From Botryotinia globosa (Eukaryota > Ascomycota > Leotiomycetes > Helotiales > Sclerotiniaceae), in NCBI GenBank assembly GCA_014898425.1, contig RCSZ01000006.1, positions 1,550,001 to 1,614,000 on the forward strand: a DNA stretch of 64,000 bases, in the 5' to 3' direction. The notes under the pieces were generated by a model. The model had not been told where the DNA came from and ran no database searches. It saw only the letters and a program-made list of their open reading frames with translations. Positions 25,153-36,672 of the stretch are shown one piece after another. Position numbers and translations under genes: made by a program. The stretch's first letter is position 1; the number at the start of each line of letters is the position of its first letter.

Positions 25153-26667
25153 TTAATTATCCATGTGCTGTCTGGCAAACGAACTCCTCGCTCGAAGTCT
25201 ATAACCGTATCTCTCCAAAATAAAAGGAATGGGAACCAATAACACAGCTAAACATGCTAATATTGTTCCTGCCCAATTATATCCCAAATTCAGAAACATC
25301 TGTTTCCCAAACAAAGGGAATCCTGCACCGGCCAAATTTCGTATCAATCCTACGCCAGCTAAAGCACTTGCTGAAAATACCATGTAGCTATCTTCAACAT
25401 AAAGATAAGTCATCAATATAAGTGTGTAGAAAGAATACCCAAACAAAGTGGTAGCAAGTATAGGCACGATCCAATGAATATGATATTGAGGTGGTGAAGT
25501 CCATGCGAACCAGAAGAGACTGATCGGTAGTAGAATAGCAGCAAGTTTACTCAGTTGGACTCGCGCTTCTGGTATATTCTTGAATCTTTCAGGATCAAGC
25601 TCCTCTCCAGATTGCGGTTCCCTTGTTCCAGCTGCACGGATCCGTTTCTGATAATATTTTTCTTGCCATATATTGATAAACGGACCCAAACTGATGCCGA
25701 CGATAAGTCCAAGAAAACAAAGACCAACACCGATTATACCGAAACCATAACCCATCTTGCCGAATACGAGATTGAAAGCACTATTGAAGAGGAAGGAAAG
25801 TCCGTACAAGAAACCGTTGTAGAGCGCGGCAAAGATGATCACGGGCTCTGTTGCTAGAAAGCGGAAAGGTCGAGAAAGGGTGTTTTTGAATATTTGTCCC
25901 AGAGACTTGCTCTGCATTTCCAGAGGTACCGTGGCGACGATCCTTCCGGCAGCTTTGTTTAGTCGATTTGCACGCCTTCGCAGAATCACTGAACGTCTCG
26001 TCTCATTTCCGAAAACAAGAAGTACCACTACGAGTATCAACCAGAATCCCCCACAAACCCCTAGCAAAGCCCAGAAAACTTCTCGCCAGCCATATCTTTG
26101 TGCAACGAAAGACATCAAGAAATATCCGGAAGGACTCCCACATACTGCGGCCCAGAGAAAGATACTCATCGCTGGCCCTATTTGATCTCTTGGCCAGAGA
26201 TCAGCTATTGTTCCACCAAAGTTGGCAATCGTCACACTAGCGAAGAGACCTGATAGAAATCTTAAAACCAGAAATCCTTCGATATTTTGTACGAGTGCTG
26301 TTCCAAGCAGAAATAGAAGGAATGTTCCATAAGGAATGATGTATAGATAAGACCTCCCATAATATTCAGATAAAGGTGCAAATGTCATCGGTCCTAATGC
26401 TAGACCGAGAATATAGAGTGAGAGACCCAATACTCCAACTTCAGAACTAGCATTGAAGGACCGAGTAAAATCTTCCTGTGCTGGCGAGTATCCAGATGCT
26501 CCCCAAGAGACTGTTAGATCGATCAATGTGATGCTGCCCACGATAGACCATTTCCTCCAGAAGGAAAAATTTCGAGGGTCAGAAGGCTCATCGGATCGAA
26601 ATGTCAGGACTTGTATTTCAGTATCGGTTGAGCTTGCGTACCGATCGGGTTGAGATGACCGATTCAT
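25153..26667 (-). CDS. MFS multidrug-type transporter (DHA1 family)
   Basis: Single exon, 504 residues, no intron needed. The soluble N-terminus contains SDEPSDPRNFSFWRKW, the usual lead-in of fungal DHA1 proton antiporters. About twelve membrane helices follow. Family signatures: GASGYSPAQEDF at the end of helix 1, LGLALGPMTFAPLSEYYGRSYLY (motif A region, helix 2-3), LRFLSGLFASVTIANFGGTIADLW (helix 4), and AAVCGSPSGYF with WREVFW (motif C, helix 5-6). A central cytoplasmic loop (about residues 230-280) separates the two halves. Members export fluconazole, polyamines or fungal toxins; the substrate here is unknown. It is isolated on the minus strand 3.2 kb upstream of the P450, in the same orientation, which hints at but does not prove a shared detoxification role. 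Confidence 0.93.
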   Translation of the reverse strand: MNRSSQPDRYASSTDTEIQVLTFRSDEPSDPRNFSFWRKWSIVGSITLIDLTVSWGASGYSPAQEDFTRSFNASSEVGVLGLSLYILGLALGPMTFAPLSEYYGRSYLYIIPYGTFLLFLLGTALVQNIEGFLVLRFLSGLFASVTIANFGGTIADLWPRDQIGPAMSIFLWAAVCGSPSGYFLMSFVAQRYGWREVFWALLGVCGGFWLILVVVLLVFGNETRRSVILRRRANRLNKAAGRIVATVPLEMQSKSLGQIFKNTLSRPFRFLATEPVIIFAALYNGFLYGLSFLFNSAFNLVFGKMGYGFGIIGVGLCFLGLIVGISLGPFINIWQEKYYQKRIRAAGTREPQSGEELDPERFKNIPEARVQLSKLAAILLPISLFWFAWTSPPQYHIHWIVPILATTLFGYSFYTLILMTYLYVEDSYMVFSASALAGVGLIRNLAGAGFPLFGKQMFLNLGYNWAGTILACLAVLLVPIPFILERYGYRLRARSSFARQHMDN

Positions 26668-27797
26668 GATTACGTACGTAGCTATGTACCCAAAAGCACC
26701 CTCTCTTCGTTAAGTTGAGAGAAGTAAGGGGACTCTGCCGATTTTGATGTATTGTATATGGTTGGATACCATCAGGATCTGTACACTCAATTGGAGATGT
26801 CTTTCATTTCTTTTTGTAGGAAGGAAGTTGATGTTGCTCAATGATGACGCTATGATGCAAGAATGGAGGTCATTGTTGTGATTGGATCTACTGTGTACGG
26901 TTATACACCGAGCACGAAAATCATACACCAAATGAGGGGTAAGTGCATACCTACCTGCATACAGTATGTGTGGGATACGACGATACATGCCCCGAGTCAG
27001 CAGAAGGAACCTAATTGCCAAAATCGACAATCTTTGAAGAACAGCTTGGACTCGGAATCAAATAAGGGTTGAAGAACGTGTTTTGACACGGGATATATCA
27101 ACAATGTCTCCAATGTCTCCAATTCTAGAGACAGGAGCCGATTTCAACAAAAAGAGAGAGCAGAGCAGACACCATGCTTGATAAACTTATTTTGGACTTA
27201 TTGAATGAGCTTATCTTTATCAATTATTATTATTGTTTGTTTTTTTTGTTTTTGTTTTTTCAAATCGAATGACGAATATCGAGAGTTTGAAGGAGCTGTT
27301 CGGATCAATATCGCTTCTGCGAAGATTGATGAAGGGGCAAAGAAGTGTCTGAACCTTTATGAAATTATGAGAACAGTTAATATTGATTGATACGATGAGG
27401 AAAGTTGTTGAGGCATCATCCATTGCCAACGAAACTGTCAAATATCGACTTTTCAAAAAGAAATACTTGATGGATTTTGAAGAAGCTATCTAGGTACCGA
27501 CTGGGGAGGAAGTCAGTTATTATTCTTCCCGTTTGAAGGGGTTTCAAGGTGGTGGAACAAGAGACGGCAAAAGGAACACACACCTACATTGAATTTGACT
27601 GGCATTATGGGGAAGTGACATGGCAAGAAATTCGGAGTGGCCGAGGATCATTAACTCAAACAGAAAAAGTACAGAATATCCATTTGTTTTTACCATGAAC
27701 TTTTCTTCTTCCGATTCAAAGATTTCGATACTCTTGCAAGTACCGAAACTAACAAATAGTATTCGGTAGAAGGAAGCGATTTTCAAAGAGTCTCTGC

Positions 27798-27823
27798 CCA
27801 GCCAGCCAGCCAGCCAGCCAGCC
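27798..27823. repeat. (CCAG)n microsatellite
   Basis: About six uninterrupted CCAG units. Confidence 0.9.
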
Positions 27824-27853
27824 TAGATCTTCTCATACATCTATTGAACAAGA

Positions 27854-27889
27854 GCTTCATGTGCTTCATGTGCTTCATGTGCTTCATGT
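27854..27889. repeat. Four tandem copies of GCTTCATGT
   Basis: A 9-bp unit repeated four times without error, ahead of the Cys-pair protein gene. Confidence 0.92.
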
Positions 27890-28354
27890 GTAAGCTCCGG
27901 AGTATTGAGGTACATACAGTAGAATCATCTCCTATCCCATCAAGTCCTTCGTAAACATATATATGGACATGTATTCCACCATCAATCGAAATAGATCATC
28001 CATCTATCACGGATGTTCCTTGAACCGAGTACTGTATAGCGATAAGTGACCCTTTATTATATCGCAGCAATCATATTGATCGAAACCCCTGCAGCGATAC
28101 GATACGATACGATATTGACTATCAATGTGCAACTAACACTCCGAGCTTCTTGTGGAGTTGACACCGTTTATCTTTTGGGTGTGATCCATGTCGACGGACG
28201 GAAATTGAACCCGGACTTGTTAATGGTCCGATAGTCAACTTTGATCCACAGAGCATTAATTACTTCGTAAAGTAGTTAAATGAAGCCATGAGCCGGTTCT
28301 CTGGTACGATTGACACTTTATTGATCAATTCCATACCAATATCGGCTTCAAATT

Positions 28355-30710
28355 ATGAGTGAAGGAAGCCGACAAAGACCAGGCCGATCCGAGCCTTATG
28401 AATACTCTTTCATCCCCGCCCCCGCTCCTGGCACCGGCTACTCAGAATTTCAGGGTCCAATTCAACAGAATATCATCGACACGATTGAACAATGGAATTA
28501 CGACAATAGCTATAACGACTTTGACTTCGGATACATAGGACCACTACCGGTGAACACGCTGGAGAGTCAGTATGTATCCGACACATCGAGATCATCTCGT
28601 GATCCTAATAGCTTGGAACGAACCTCCGTGACCGACGAATCTTTATTAGATCTGCTAGACGGTTCACATAACATCAACAAAGCTACAAATGTAACGAAAA
28701 AACCCAAGCCTCAGCAATTACCAGAGGCGCTCAAATACTTAGCACCAGTACCCACGCAAAGAGATACTTCTCATCAATCCATCAAGACCCAATCAAGGCA
28801 TCCTCAACAATCCGCACCGGATGAGCTACTACCTCTTCGACAACCTCCTACACACTCTCACTATCCTGAACAACAAGTCCAAAATGCACAGTCAGTATCT
28901 CATCACCCAGGTATACGAATCTCTGGCTAATCTCCTTTATCAAGACCGATTTCTTATCAACCTTCTACGACACATCCCAGAACTCTGGCAGTTGTAAATG
29001 ACCCATTCCTGTACGGTGATGTTGATGTGTTTTCACAACCATTGGAAATTCAATTAGGTCCAGTACCACCGCCCTCATTATCTAAGGGAAAACGAAAACA
29101 ATCTTTCAGCCCTTCCCCGTCGCCGGGTCCTAACTCATGGGCACGTCCAAGAAAGGTCGCAAATGCCAAGCGTCGGCGCGAATTCACTTCTTCTGCTTCT
29201 CCAAAACCTTCATTTGGCTCCGAATGGTGGGAAAGTGATGCTTCACTTTGCTGGAGATGCCGCAAGCATAACACAAACGTAAATCATATTTTTCTTTCGC
29301 AGCACCCACTTATTGATTGCAAAAAACTTCTCTTGACGAACTTCGACTGACTTTACTACACGGCAGCACCTGATATCAGGATTTTGTGATTCTTGCATCC
29401 GAGTGTCAAATTTCAATGTCGCTCCAAGCACTCAAGGGACGAGAACGGAAAACTTGGAAAGCCTAGTCTTATATCTATTACCGTGTTCGGCTTCCCTTTC
29501 AATCATCCTTAGAATATACAGTATCTAATCAAGCCTTAGCAAATGTGGAAGAGAACCTCCGCGCCATTCCTCGAAATACACTAAAAACCAAAACTTGGCG
29601 TATGTTTTCGGCTGAGAGGGCTGAAAAAGCATTCGATCACGATTTTGACAATACCGTATTTAGAGACCATTTCGTTCTAGCACAAGAACAGGCTCGTTCA
29701 ACTGGAGTCTTCGACGAGAAATACTCAGATCTAATGGCCATAGCTCAAACATACCAAGAATCTATTCTCCAACCTGTTAGTACCTTTGTCCATATTGTTC
29801 CGGGAAAGTTTTCTGACCTGTTCACATATAGAACAAATCTCTGGAAGCTTCTTGCAGGATTTTGATCGAATGCTGCGAATTATACAAATGCTTCATCACA
29901 ACAACGATGCCGCCAGCTCCAATTCCAGTTCTAAATCTCCTTGAAAAGATCCGCACCACACGCAGCACGATGCGCAGAGCTTTCAAAGAATATCAGAACC
30001 TCGCACTCGCTCCCTCAGACTTTCGTTCTCGACGTGATTGGCTACCTTCATTTCTTTCCGCATGTTCCCTTGCGATATCAGCAGTTGTATTCATAGATAT
30101 GATGGTAGCAGTCCCATCACCCTACAAAGAGAGAATTTGGGGTGTGGAATGGCAAGAGAGAATAACTCAAATAAGACACGGAGGATATGGAATGATGTTG
30201 GAAGTTTTGAGAGCAAACACGAAGAATATTAATCCATTGGAATTGAGTTGTTGGGGTCAGGACTTTGGAATGGGCCCAAATTTCCAAGTATTGAACAATG
30301 CTCATGATTCTTTCGCTGGAAATCAACATATGAACGCACAGTACAGCGCTGGATACGCAATGGATCCTTCCTCTGATCCGCAGTTTTCCTATGGACTTGC
30401 AACACCTGCAACACAAAACTTTGCTCCTGATCTTTTATACGCCAATTTAGATTACGACCAAGCTTATTATAACAACTGGCAACAAATGCAGTTGCAAATG
30501 CAACAACAAGCAAAAGCGGAAGAAGAGAGAAGGATTTTGCTGGGAGATACTTCGCCAGAGGCATTGCAAGGAATGATGGCGGTGAAATCCTGGCAGATGA
30601 GAAATTTTGAACATTTGAAGTTGGGAGAGGACATTTTCAAGAAGGATTTGTATAGACAAGCGACTATCAATCCAATCGCGGGCTTGTGGAGAATCTTTGA
30701 TATGAAGTGA
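28355..30710 (+). CDS. Unrecognised protein with two CxxC pairs (possible transcriptional regulator)
   Basis: I do not recognise the family. Proposed exons: 28355-28910, 28992-29278, 29367-29484, 29540-29775 and 29832-30710, giving 691 residues. Introns 1, 2 and 4 have good ends; intron 3 (29485-29539) has a poor donor (GTTCGG) but is the only nearby choice that joins the two open frames. The first 190 residues are disordered and Gln/Pro/Ser-rich. A basic stretch (ARPRKVANAKRRREF) precedes CWRC, and after intron 2 CDSC follows, so splicing brings two Cys pairs about 13 residues apart, as in a zinc ribbon. The C-terminal half is helical, with an IDMMVAVPSPYKERIWG segment and a Gln/Met-rich run. 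Layout resembles fungal zinc-binding regulators, but six-Cys spacing is not visible. If intron 3 is not real, the gene carries a frameshift. Confidence 0.6.
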
Positions 30711-31330
30711 GGAGTGCCTCGGAATTTTCTGATGTATAGGGAGAGAGAAATTCATGAATTGTGGTTGGTACTTGAATCCAGATTGTGAAAGGGACATAAA
30801 GGATTAAAACGAATTGAGTGGCTTTCTTCATTCAATCACTTCCTTTTCAAGCATCAGGCCTACTAGAATCTTTATTTGTAGTCTCTAATAATAAGTGTTT
30901 TCCTCAAGCTTTCACATCATTTTCATTCAGCCTTCTTGAAAGTTAGCTTTCAATCGCTTCGATCTATTTATCTCTTTACAGATTGTTTTATTGATTCATT
31001 TAAAGTTATGCATTGGATCGAAGTGGTTTCATAGGTATTTCGCCCTTTTTTCGACCGGAACAACCCTGCCTTAGTGTTGGTGGTACATATAACTAATCAC
31101 AAAGGGTTCAATGAATGTGCAAATGACAGAAATGATCTGGTTATAGATATATTTGATTATATAAAATGGAGTACAGCTTGTTCTTGTTTGCTTCTACGGA
31201 TCCATAATCGCTAAGTCTAAGCGATACCAATTTCTATGTTTAATATCAAAAAGATAAAAATGGTGTAATCTGGATAGTAGATGCAGGTATCTTGACTAGT
31301 ACAGAGCGGACTGGCGCAGTAAGGGTCTAT

Positions 31331-31640
31331 CTAACCCATCCAAGTCTCTCTTTGAAGTTGGGGGGACTCTGCTTTTTGCGCAGCTTCCAATGCTTTCGCA
31401 GGGTGATTTGATCCGGTCGGATTTAAAAGCTCCGTTTCGGGAACTGTTGTGCCGTCGACATTCGCAAAGGAACTTTCGACTGAATCGTTCGTCGATGTGG
31501 CGCTAGGGCTTTTGGTAAGCACAGCCATAATCTCATCATTGGTAAGTGGTGCATAGTCAATCACGATGCCGTTGGCTGCCTAGGAACGTAGGACACCATC
31601 TTCGCCGAGATGAATAAAGCCAGAACGATCGGTGGCGAGG
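31331..31640 (-). pseudogene. Degenerate ORF with in-frame TAG beside AT-rich block
   Basis: One minus-strand frame reads DRSGFIHLGEDGVLRS, then TAG, then AANGIVIDYAPLTNDEIMAVLTK and a Ser/Thr-rich tail to a normal stop at 31331. Both sides of the TAG look like one continuous protein. Base composition is ordinary here, then turns abruptly AT-rich upstream, where the N-terminal coding sequence should be. The TAG could arise from CAG by one C-to-T change, in keeping with repeat-induced mutation. Alternatively TAG is the 3' end of an intron whose donor I cannot find. The family is not identified. Confidence 0.42.
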
Positions 31641-31649
31641 GAGGAGAAT

Positions 31650-32060
31650 AATATTTTTTTCAATTTGAGTAGATAATAATTTAGCGATTATAGGAAAGGG
31701 TATAGAAAGATTTCCTGTTTCGAATATAATAGAGATAAATAGCATTTTTTAAGAAAATCTTTTCTTGGTTTTTTGGGTTTCGATATCAATTATATTATAT
31801 CATATAGAATATATTGAATAAATAAGAAAACCATTTGATTTGAATATATATAGATATTTTGATTTGAAAATGATTACTTCAAGTTAAAACTTGATGACTT
31901 TTTAAATTCAAGAATTTTATTAGAATTCTATTGATTAAAATAAGTTTTGTAGTAAAATATAATTTTAAATTAATTATTTTAATTTATTAAAAACAACCCT
32001 TTCGATATATAATTGATTATCTCAGATTTTATTATGGTTAATAGAGTAATGATTTTGTTG
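31650..32060. other. Very AT-rich block
   Basis: About 400 bases of near-continuous A and T, far above the surrounding sequence, with no open frame. It has the look of heavily mutated (RIP-type) repeat DNA or a non-coding AT isochore fragment. Confidence 0.6.
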
Positions 32061-32399
32061 ACTATAGATTCTACTACTATAGGTAGGACGAGAGTTTCAA
32101 AGTTCGGATTTAGACAGGCGCAACTGATTCGAACTTTTCGTCTCTGGATGACTCCTATTTCTGCTCAGTTCTGTATTTCTAATATATGAATCTAGCTGAT
32201 TTGATTTATTAGATCGATCAATATACCAATAGATAATAGTATGGTTCGAGAAGTGCTTCGAGGTTACCATCTCACGTGATCCCGAAGTGGGAGTTTTTCG
32301 CTTACACATCCAATCAAAAAGAGCGAAAGCATGTCTTTGTGGAGTAATTTATTTTTTATATATTAAGACAAGCTCATCCATCACAACAAATATCAAGTA

Positions 32400-32485
32400 T
32401 CTTTGATGGTCTAACGGTCATGATTTCCGCTTGTCATCAATTTGGCAAGTCGCGGGAGACCGGGGTTCGACTCCCCGTCAGAGAG
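32400..32485 (+). tRNA. tRNA-Asp (GTC) with a 14-base intron
   Basis: The acceptor stem TCTTTGA pairs with TCAGAGA (one G-U), with discriminator G as in Asp tRNAs. The A box TGGTCTAACGG and B box GGTTCGACTCC are both intact. The anticodon stem TCCGC pairs with GCGGG, and the loop reads TT-GTC-A, then a 14-base intron after position 37, then C. Removing the intron gives 72 bases, the normal tRNA-Asp length, and the usual T arm CGGGG-TTCGACT-CCCCG. The intron sits at the canonical nuclear position. Confidence 0.93.
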
Positions 32486-32505
32486 ATCTGAGCTCATGTC
32501 TCATG

Positions 32506-32510
32506 TTTTT
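32506..32510 (+). terminator. RNA polymerase III terminator (T run)
   Basis: The first run of five T after the tRNA, 20 bases past its 3' end; a second T5 follows at about 32515. Confidence 0.7.
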
Positions 32511-33185
32511 GACATTTTTGAAAGGCATAATTTTTTGCTTTCACGATGACGGATCCATCAACTCTGATTAAATTCTAGACGTCGGATTTTGAGAGAGCGA
32601 ATATGTATGTGAAAGTTTTCGTGGCCCATCATTTTTGTCGGAGAAGTGTCATTTCAAATTCCCGACATTACTCCGAAGTCGGGGTAGCCAATGAAAATCT
32701 TCCGTGTGTTCATTTCACGTGCCCTTTTCTTACTCCAATAGTTTTTGTTGCATATCGTAAAATTGTCCTCTCTGAGAGGGAGGGGTATGATTAAAACTTA
32801 ACTAACTTCATTCTCACTTTTCCCAGGGACTTTCAATTAGTCGATCTCAGCCACTTTTTATTCTCATTGCTTTAACGAAATTTCCACTTCACCACTGAAA
32901 AAATTATCTTGAGCATTTTTTCTATACAACATATGTAGACAATTACTCTGGCCTTTTTCTATTTTTCTCCTTCCGATCCAAGTGATATTGATAAAGCAAC
33001 CTGACTTACGTCCTACCTCTGTCGCTATCACAAAGAAGCTTTACTGCATGGGTGATCGAACATCACGAGGATCTTTGGGTATCACTCCAAAATCTCTCCA
33101 CCTGGAGATAATCCAAGGAATTGCTGGAGTATCTGCATGCCCGTATTTATCAGCCAATCTTCATGTGCCGATAGACTTTACAGCT

Positions 33186-33308
33186 ACTCGTGCGGCCAGA
33201 AAGTATGCAACTCCGACGCTAGATGCACATACCACAAGATGGTAAACTACAAGAGGACTAAGCTGGTTTCCATAGCGCTAGAGTTGCATACTTTCTGGCC
33301 GCACGAGT
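33186..33308. repeat. Perfect 28-bp inverted repeat (hairpin)
   Basis: The arm 33186-33213 (ACTCGTGCGGCCAGAAAG...) is repeated exactly in inverse orientation at 33281-33308, with a 67-base spacer. A further CGCTAG/GCTAG match lies just inside the arms with an offset. The arms are GC-richer than the surroundings. It may be a MITE relic or a fold-back element; no coding potential. Confidence 0.88.
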
Positions 33309-33511
33309 ACTTCAGACATGAATGATATGTTTTGAAAAATGCTTTAATCAAAATAAAAACATCACTCGATTGCATTATTCCTTCTCCACATATATAATAT
33401 TATACATAACTCATTTGGCTCCAGGGATATCATCTCATAACGCCATCAATGTTCTGTCGTACATAAAGAATCATGAGAGCCGTTACATAACCCTCATCCA
33501 AGACCGCCACA

Positions 33512-35007
33512 CTACCCAGCTAGACATGAATTCTCCTGCGTCTGACAGTCACTCATGCTAAAACCATTTGCTTTCCCACCGTTGAATGCATCCGCACACG
33601 CATTGAACTGTATATCGCAACTTCTTTGTAATGCGGCAGCTTCATTGACAAATGTATTGCCATTGACCGAGAAAGGACGAGCTGAATCTCCACTGTTGGT
33701 GACAGGTGGTGCCGCTATACCTCCTAGTGCAGAAGTCGAGGAGCCTGCCGAAGATGAGGTGGCAGGTGATGTGCTACTCGAGGCAGGTACCGATGTTGAT
33801 GTAAGGGAAGGTACACTTTTTGCGATGCTGGAAGCGGTAGTTTTGCACGCTTTCGCTGCGGAGAAAGAAGACGAAGTTGATTTTATCGAATTTGCGAAGG
33901 AGCTTGCCACTGGGTTGGTGTTGTCCGGACCGGCTGCGACTGCGCTAGCTGCTAAAGCTGCGGCCGCTTGACCACCGGAACCTTATGATTGTCAGTATGG
34001 TTTTTTGCTTTATGAGGGGAGGACCAAAAAAGTGATAACTTACCATTGTTAGATGCAGCGTTTGCAGTAGTTCCGGACCCGATGACAGTAAATTTAGTAC
34101 AATCATCTGCTGTACCTCGCTGGGCAACCGGCATGATTGCAGGTTGATGATTAGTTGATGAAGCCATCGTGCATACACGATAGTTACCAGCCGGTAAGCC
34201 GCCGTTAACAGTAGCCGAAAGAAGTCCTTGGCCGTTTCCAGCATCATTGATACCCTTGAAGAAGGCGAACTGAGTGGGGTCCAAAGTTCCAATTGGGTTG
34301 AGACTGGACCCCATATCCTGCACGGTTACGTGTGTATGCCCAATCACTACCTACAATGAAATATTATGATTAGCAATGGCCTAGAAAGCAGAGGACATCA
34401 AAAGGGCAATGCTTGATGTAGATATCAAGTGGACGTCAAGCAGTGTGAAGTGAGAAGACTTACTCCGGATGAATCAAGCTGCTGTGGAGCGGAGAAGTAA
34501 GTGGAATCCGCATTAGAAAAGGAACCTGGAGTGATATTGGACATTTGCACAGTAATATTGAATGTTGTATCAGACTTTATCGTTGCACTACCAGCCAAAG
34601 GGAATGTAATGATCGACGACATCATTTTGTTTTTCGCGGGAATTTGACCCATCGCTGAAAGGCAAATGAGCACATGTCAGATGAGAGATAGGGAGACACT
34701 CACGGATTCCATTACAAGATCCTGTTACAATTTGAAGACCATTGGTAAGCGTTTCTCCTGCACAAAAGTTTATGAAGTTGTTTTGTGAAGTCGCAGAAGC
34801 GGCCTCGAACGCCTCATTACCACCAATCTCAGTGAGCCCGTCACTGAATGAGCCGCTTGCGATGGCGTTTTGTGCAAGGGTAAGACTGGTGTCATCACCG
34901 CTCGTTGCCGTGGCATGTTTGTGAATTTCCTGGTGTCTCCTTGCATTTAGGCCCTCGACCAGGCCAGTTGAAGCAAAGAAGACGAGGACCATTGACTGAA
35001 AACGCAT
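33512..35007 (-). CDS. Secreted Ser/Thr-rich protein (family mislabelled 'ribosomal protein S17')
   Basis: Four exons: 35007-34704, 34654-34464, 34350-34044 and 33981-33512, giving 423 residues with matching phases. The signal peptide is MRFQSMVLVFFASTGLVEG. The core reads NFINFCAGETLTNGLQ, SCNGIPMGQIPAKNKM, TTFNITVQMSNI, YFSAPQQLDSSG, VIGHTHVTVQD, LDPTQFAFFKGIND and LPAGNYRVCTMASSTNHQPAIMPVAQRG. This is a widespread fungal secreted family that many genomes carry under the erroneous name ribosomal protein s17; it is unrelated to ribosomes. The C-terminus adds an Ala/Ser/Thr-rich linker and a small Cys-containing end (SCDIQFNACADAFN...CQTQENSC). It probably acts in the wall or outside the cell; biochemical role unknown. 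Confidence 0.9.
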
Positions 35008-36672
35008 TGTGATTTTTGATTGGCCGCTTCTCGTGCCTTTCAGTGTTCTCGTAATAAAGGAATATAAAATATAAAAGATATAGTATATATATTACAGTGT
35101 AAAAGCGACGCAGTCGTGTAAGTTCAGATGAAAAAATGAAGAAAGCACTATCAAAGCACGAAAAAAGAATGTAAATATCAAGAAAGAACGTATGCGCCCT
35201 AAAAGAAGGTGAATCGAGGAAGTCGAGATTAAGGCTTATGATGAAAAAATACTTCTCCATGACGGCAGCATTATCATTCATATATGTATTCTCTCTGGTT
35301 TCCAACTTACATATCTGTGCCGTGGGCCGAAGATAAATGGTAAGCCCAGCTTGATCTTGACCAGATTCGACGAATTCATTTGCTAGCAAGACTTGCATTT
35401 GGTCAATTAAACTCGTATCAGCCTGTTTGGTTCGCCCATCTCGATTCATGGTTTCGGTTTCCAGGAGATATGGACAAGTTGTATTACAGTTTCGTCCCAA
35501 GAAGACTCAGAGGGTAACAGGTAATGCAGGGCTATTGTAACCCAGCTTTGAGATCTTATAAAATGAAGATAAATTGCAAGGAGGACAATACTAGTACGGC
35601 CGTTAGCGAAGACGCAAAAAATACGAGAACTATGACGGAAAGGCTTAAGGACGAGAAGTCTTTCAATATTTTCACGGGCATGTAACTTGGGATGAACATG
35701 TCTCAAATGTTGAAATATGATACGGTTGTTGCAAGAGATGAAAAAGCTTGCGTCTGGAATTGTAAGCTGCAATAATATGACACCCCTGAACCCCAAAACT
35801 TTAGGGAAGGCTGAATGCATCAACTTATGCTACAAATATCGGCATCAAAATTGGATTTTGTTTGAAATTGTCCAGAATTGGTGCAACCCAGAATAGAGTT
35901 GTATGTTCAAAATTCATGTTTATGAAGTTATTTAATGTCAGTATTCTGATGGTGGCGTAAAGCAACAAAAAGCAATCGGGACATCTTATCTTATCACCGG
36001 ATAACCCCATCCCTGTCATTGTCTCAGAACATGGACAGCGGGTAACATGAGACGAAGACAACAACATCACAGGTGGGCATGGAATGAAAGGCTGCATTGG
36101 ATGAGACTGATCAATCCATTGCTGGAACCCCCTCCTTCAGCCTTACTCGTATCGGATTGCCGGTTTCTTTCATAAAATCTGATCCTGCATGGTATTCTCC
36201 CTTGTGAGTTCACGAGCTTCGTCTGATCATGCCAGGCAGATATCATCCCAGAATTTTTGAACAAGGTTCAAAGATACTCAAGTGTTCTCAAACTCGCATC
36301 AAACTGATTCAGCTTACCTTTAATTCTTGCTGGTTTCCTTCCATGTAAGTCGTTTCGGCAATATGGGGGAACAGCCAAAAATACACCTACTCTGCTACAG
36401 GTGTGTGGACATATGGGCAGGTGTCAAATCATCACATTTTTCGCAAGCATATGATAATATAAGACACTTCCCTCAAAGATGTGATCGTCTTCTCTTTGTT
36501 GTCCTGGTCTTGAGTATCTTCTCTCTCTCACGTACTCGGTTTCACTGTTTATCTAATTTTCACGTCTGGAACGTCTTTCATTAAGTGTTTTTAATTACTA
36601 GTATATATTCTTATCATACTATTTTACTTTTCATTGTCAATTCACCGATCAAAGCAGAAAACAACAACAATC
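35008..36672. other. Divergent intergenic region
   Basis: 1.7 kb between two divergent genes for secreted proteins. No convincing gene; open frames on the minus strand lack family features. Pyrimidine-rich leader sequence appears at about 36,480-36,600. Confidence 0.55.

Larger units (their letters stand above)
26668..28354. other. Divergent intergenic region with short tandem repeats
   Basis: Between the divergent starts of the MFS transporter and the Cys-pair protein. Contains (CCAG)n at 27798-27823, a four-copy 9-bp repeat at 27854-27889 and (GATAC)n at 28095-28114. No gene seen. Confidence 0.55.
30711..33511. other. Region of gene decay: AT-rich block, tRNA, inverted repeat
   Basis: 2.8 kb without an intact protein gene. 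It holds an interrupted ORF (31331-31640), a very AT-rich block (31650-32060), one tRNA gene and a perfect inverted repeat. All are listed separately. Confidence 0.55.

Noticed and set aside
20119..26667. P450 plus MFS transporter as a secondary-metabolite cluster
   Set aside because: They are 3.2 kb apart with no backbone synthase, tailoring enzymes or regulator between or around them.
27798..28114. CRISPR-like array from nearby short repeats
   Set aside because: Units are 4-9 bp, directly abutting and without spacers, and the genome is fungal.
31650..32060. Mitochondrial DNA insertion
   Set aside because: AT-rich but with no recognisable mitochondrial gene or GC-cluster; RIP-type decay is simpler.
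33555..33971. 138-codon plus-strand frame
   Set aside because: Antisense of the Ala/Ser/Thr-rich last exon of the secreted protein gene.
34895..35500. 201-codon minus-strand frame
   Set aside because: Overlaps the signal-peptide exon in a different frame and has no family features; promoter DNA.
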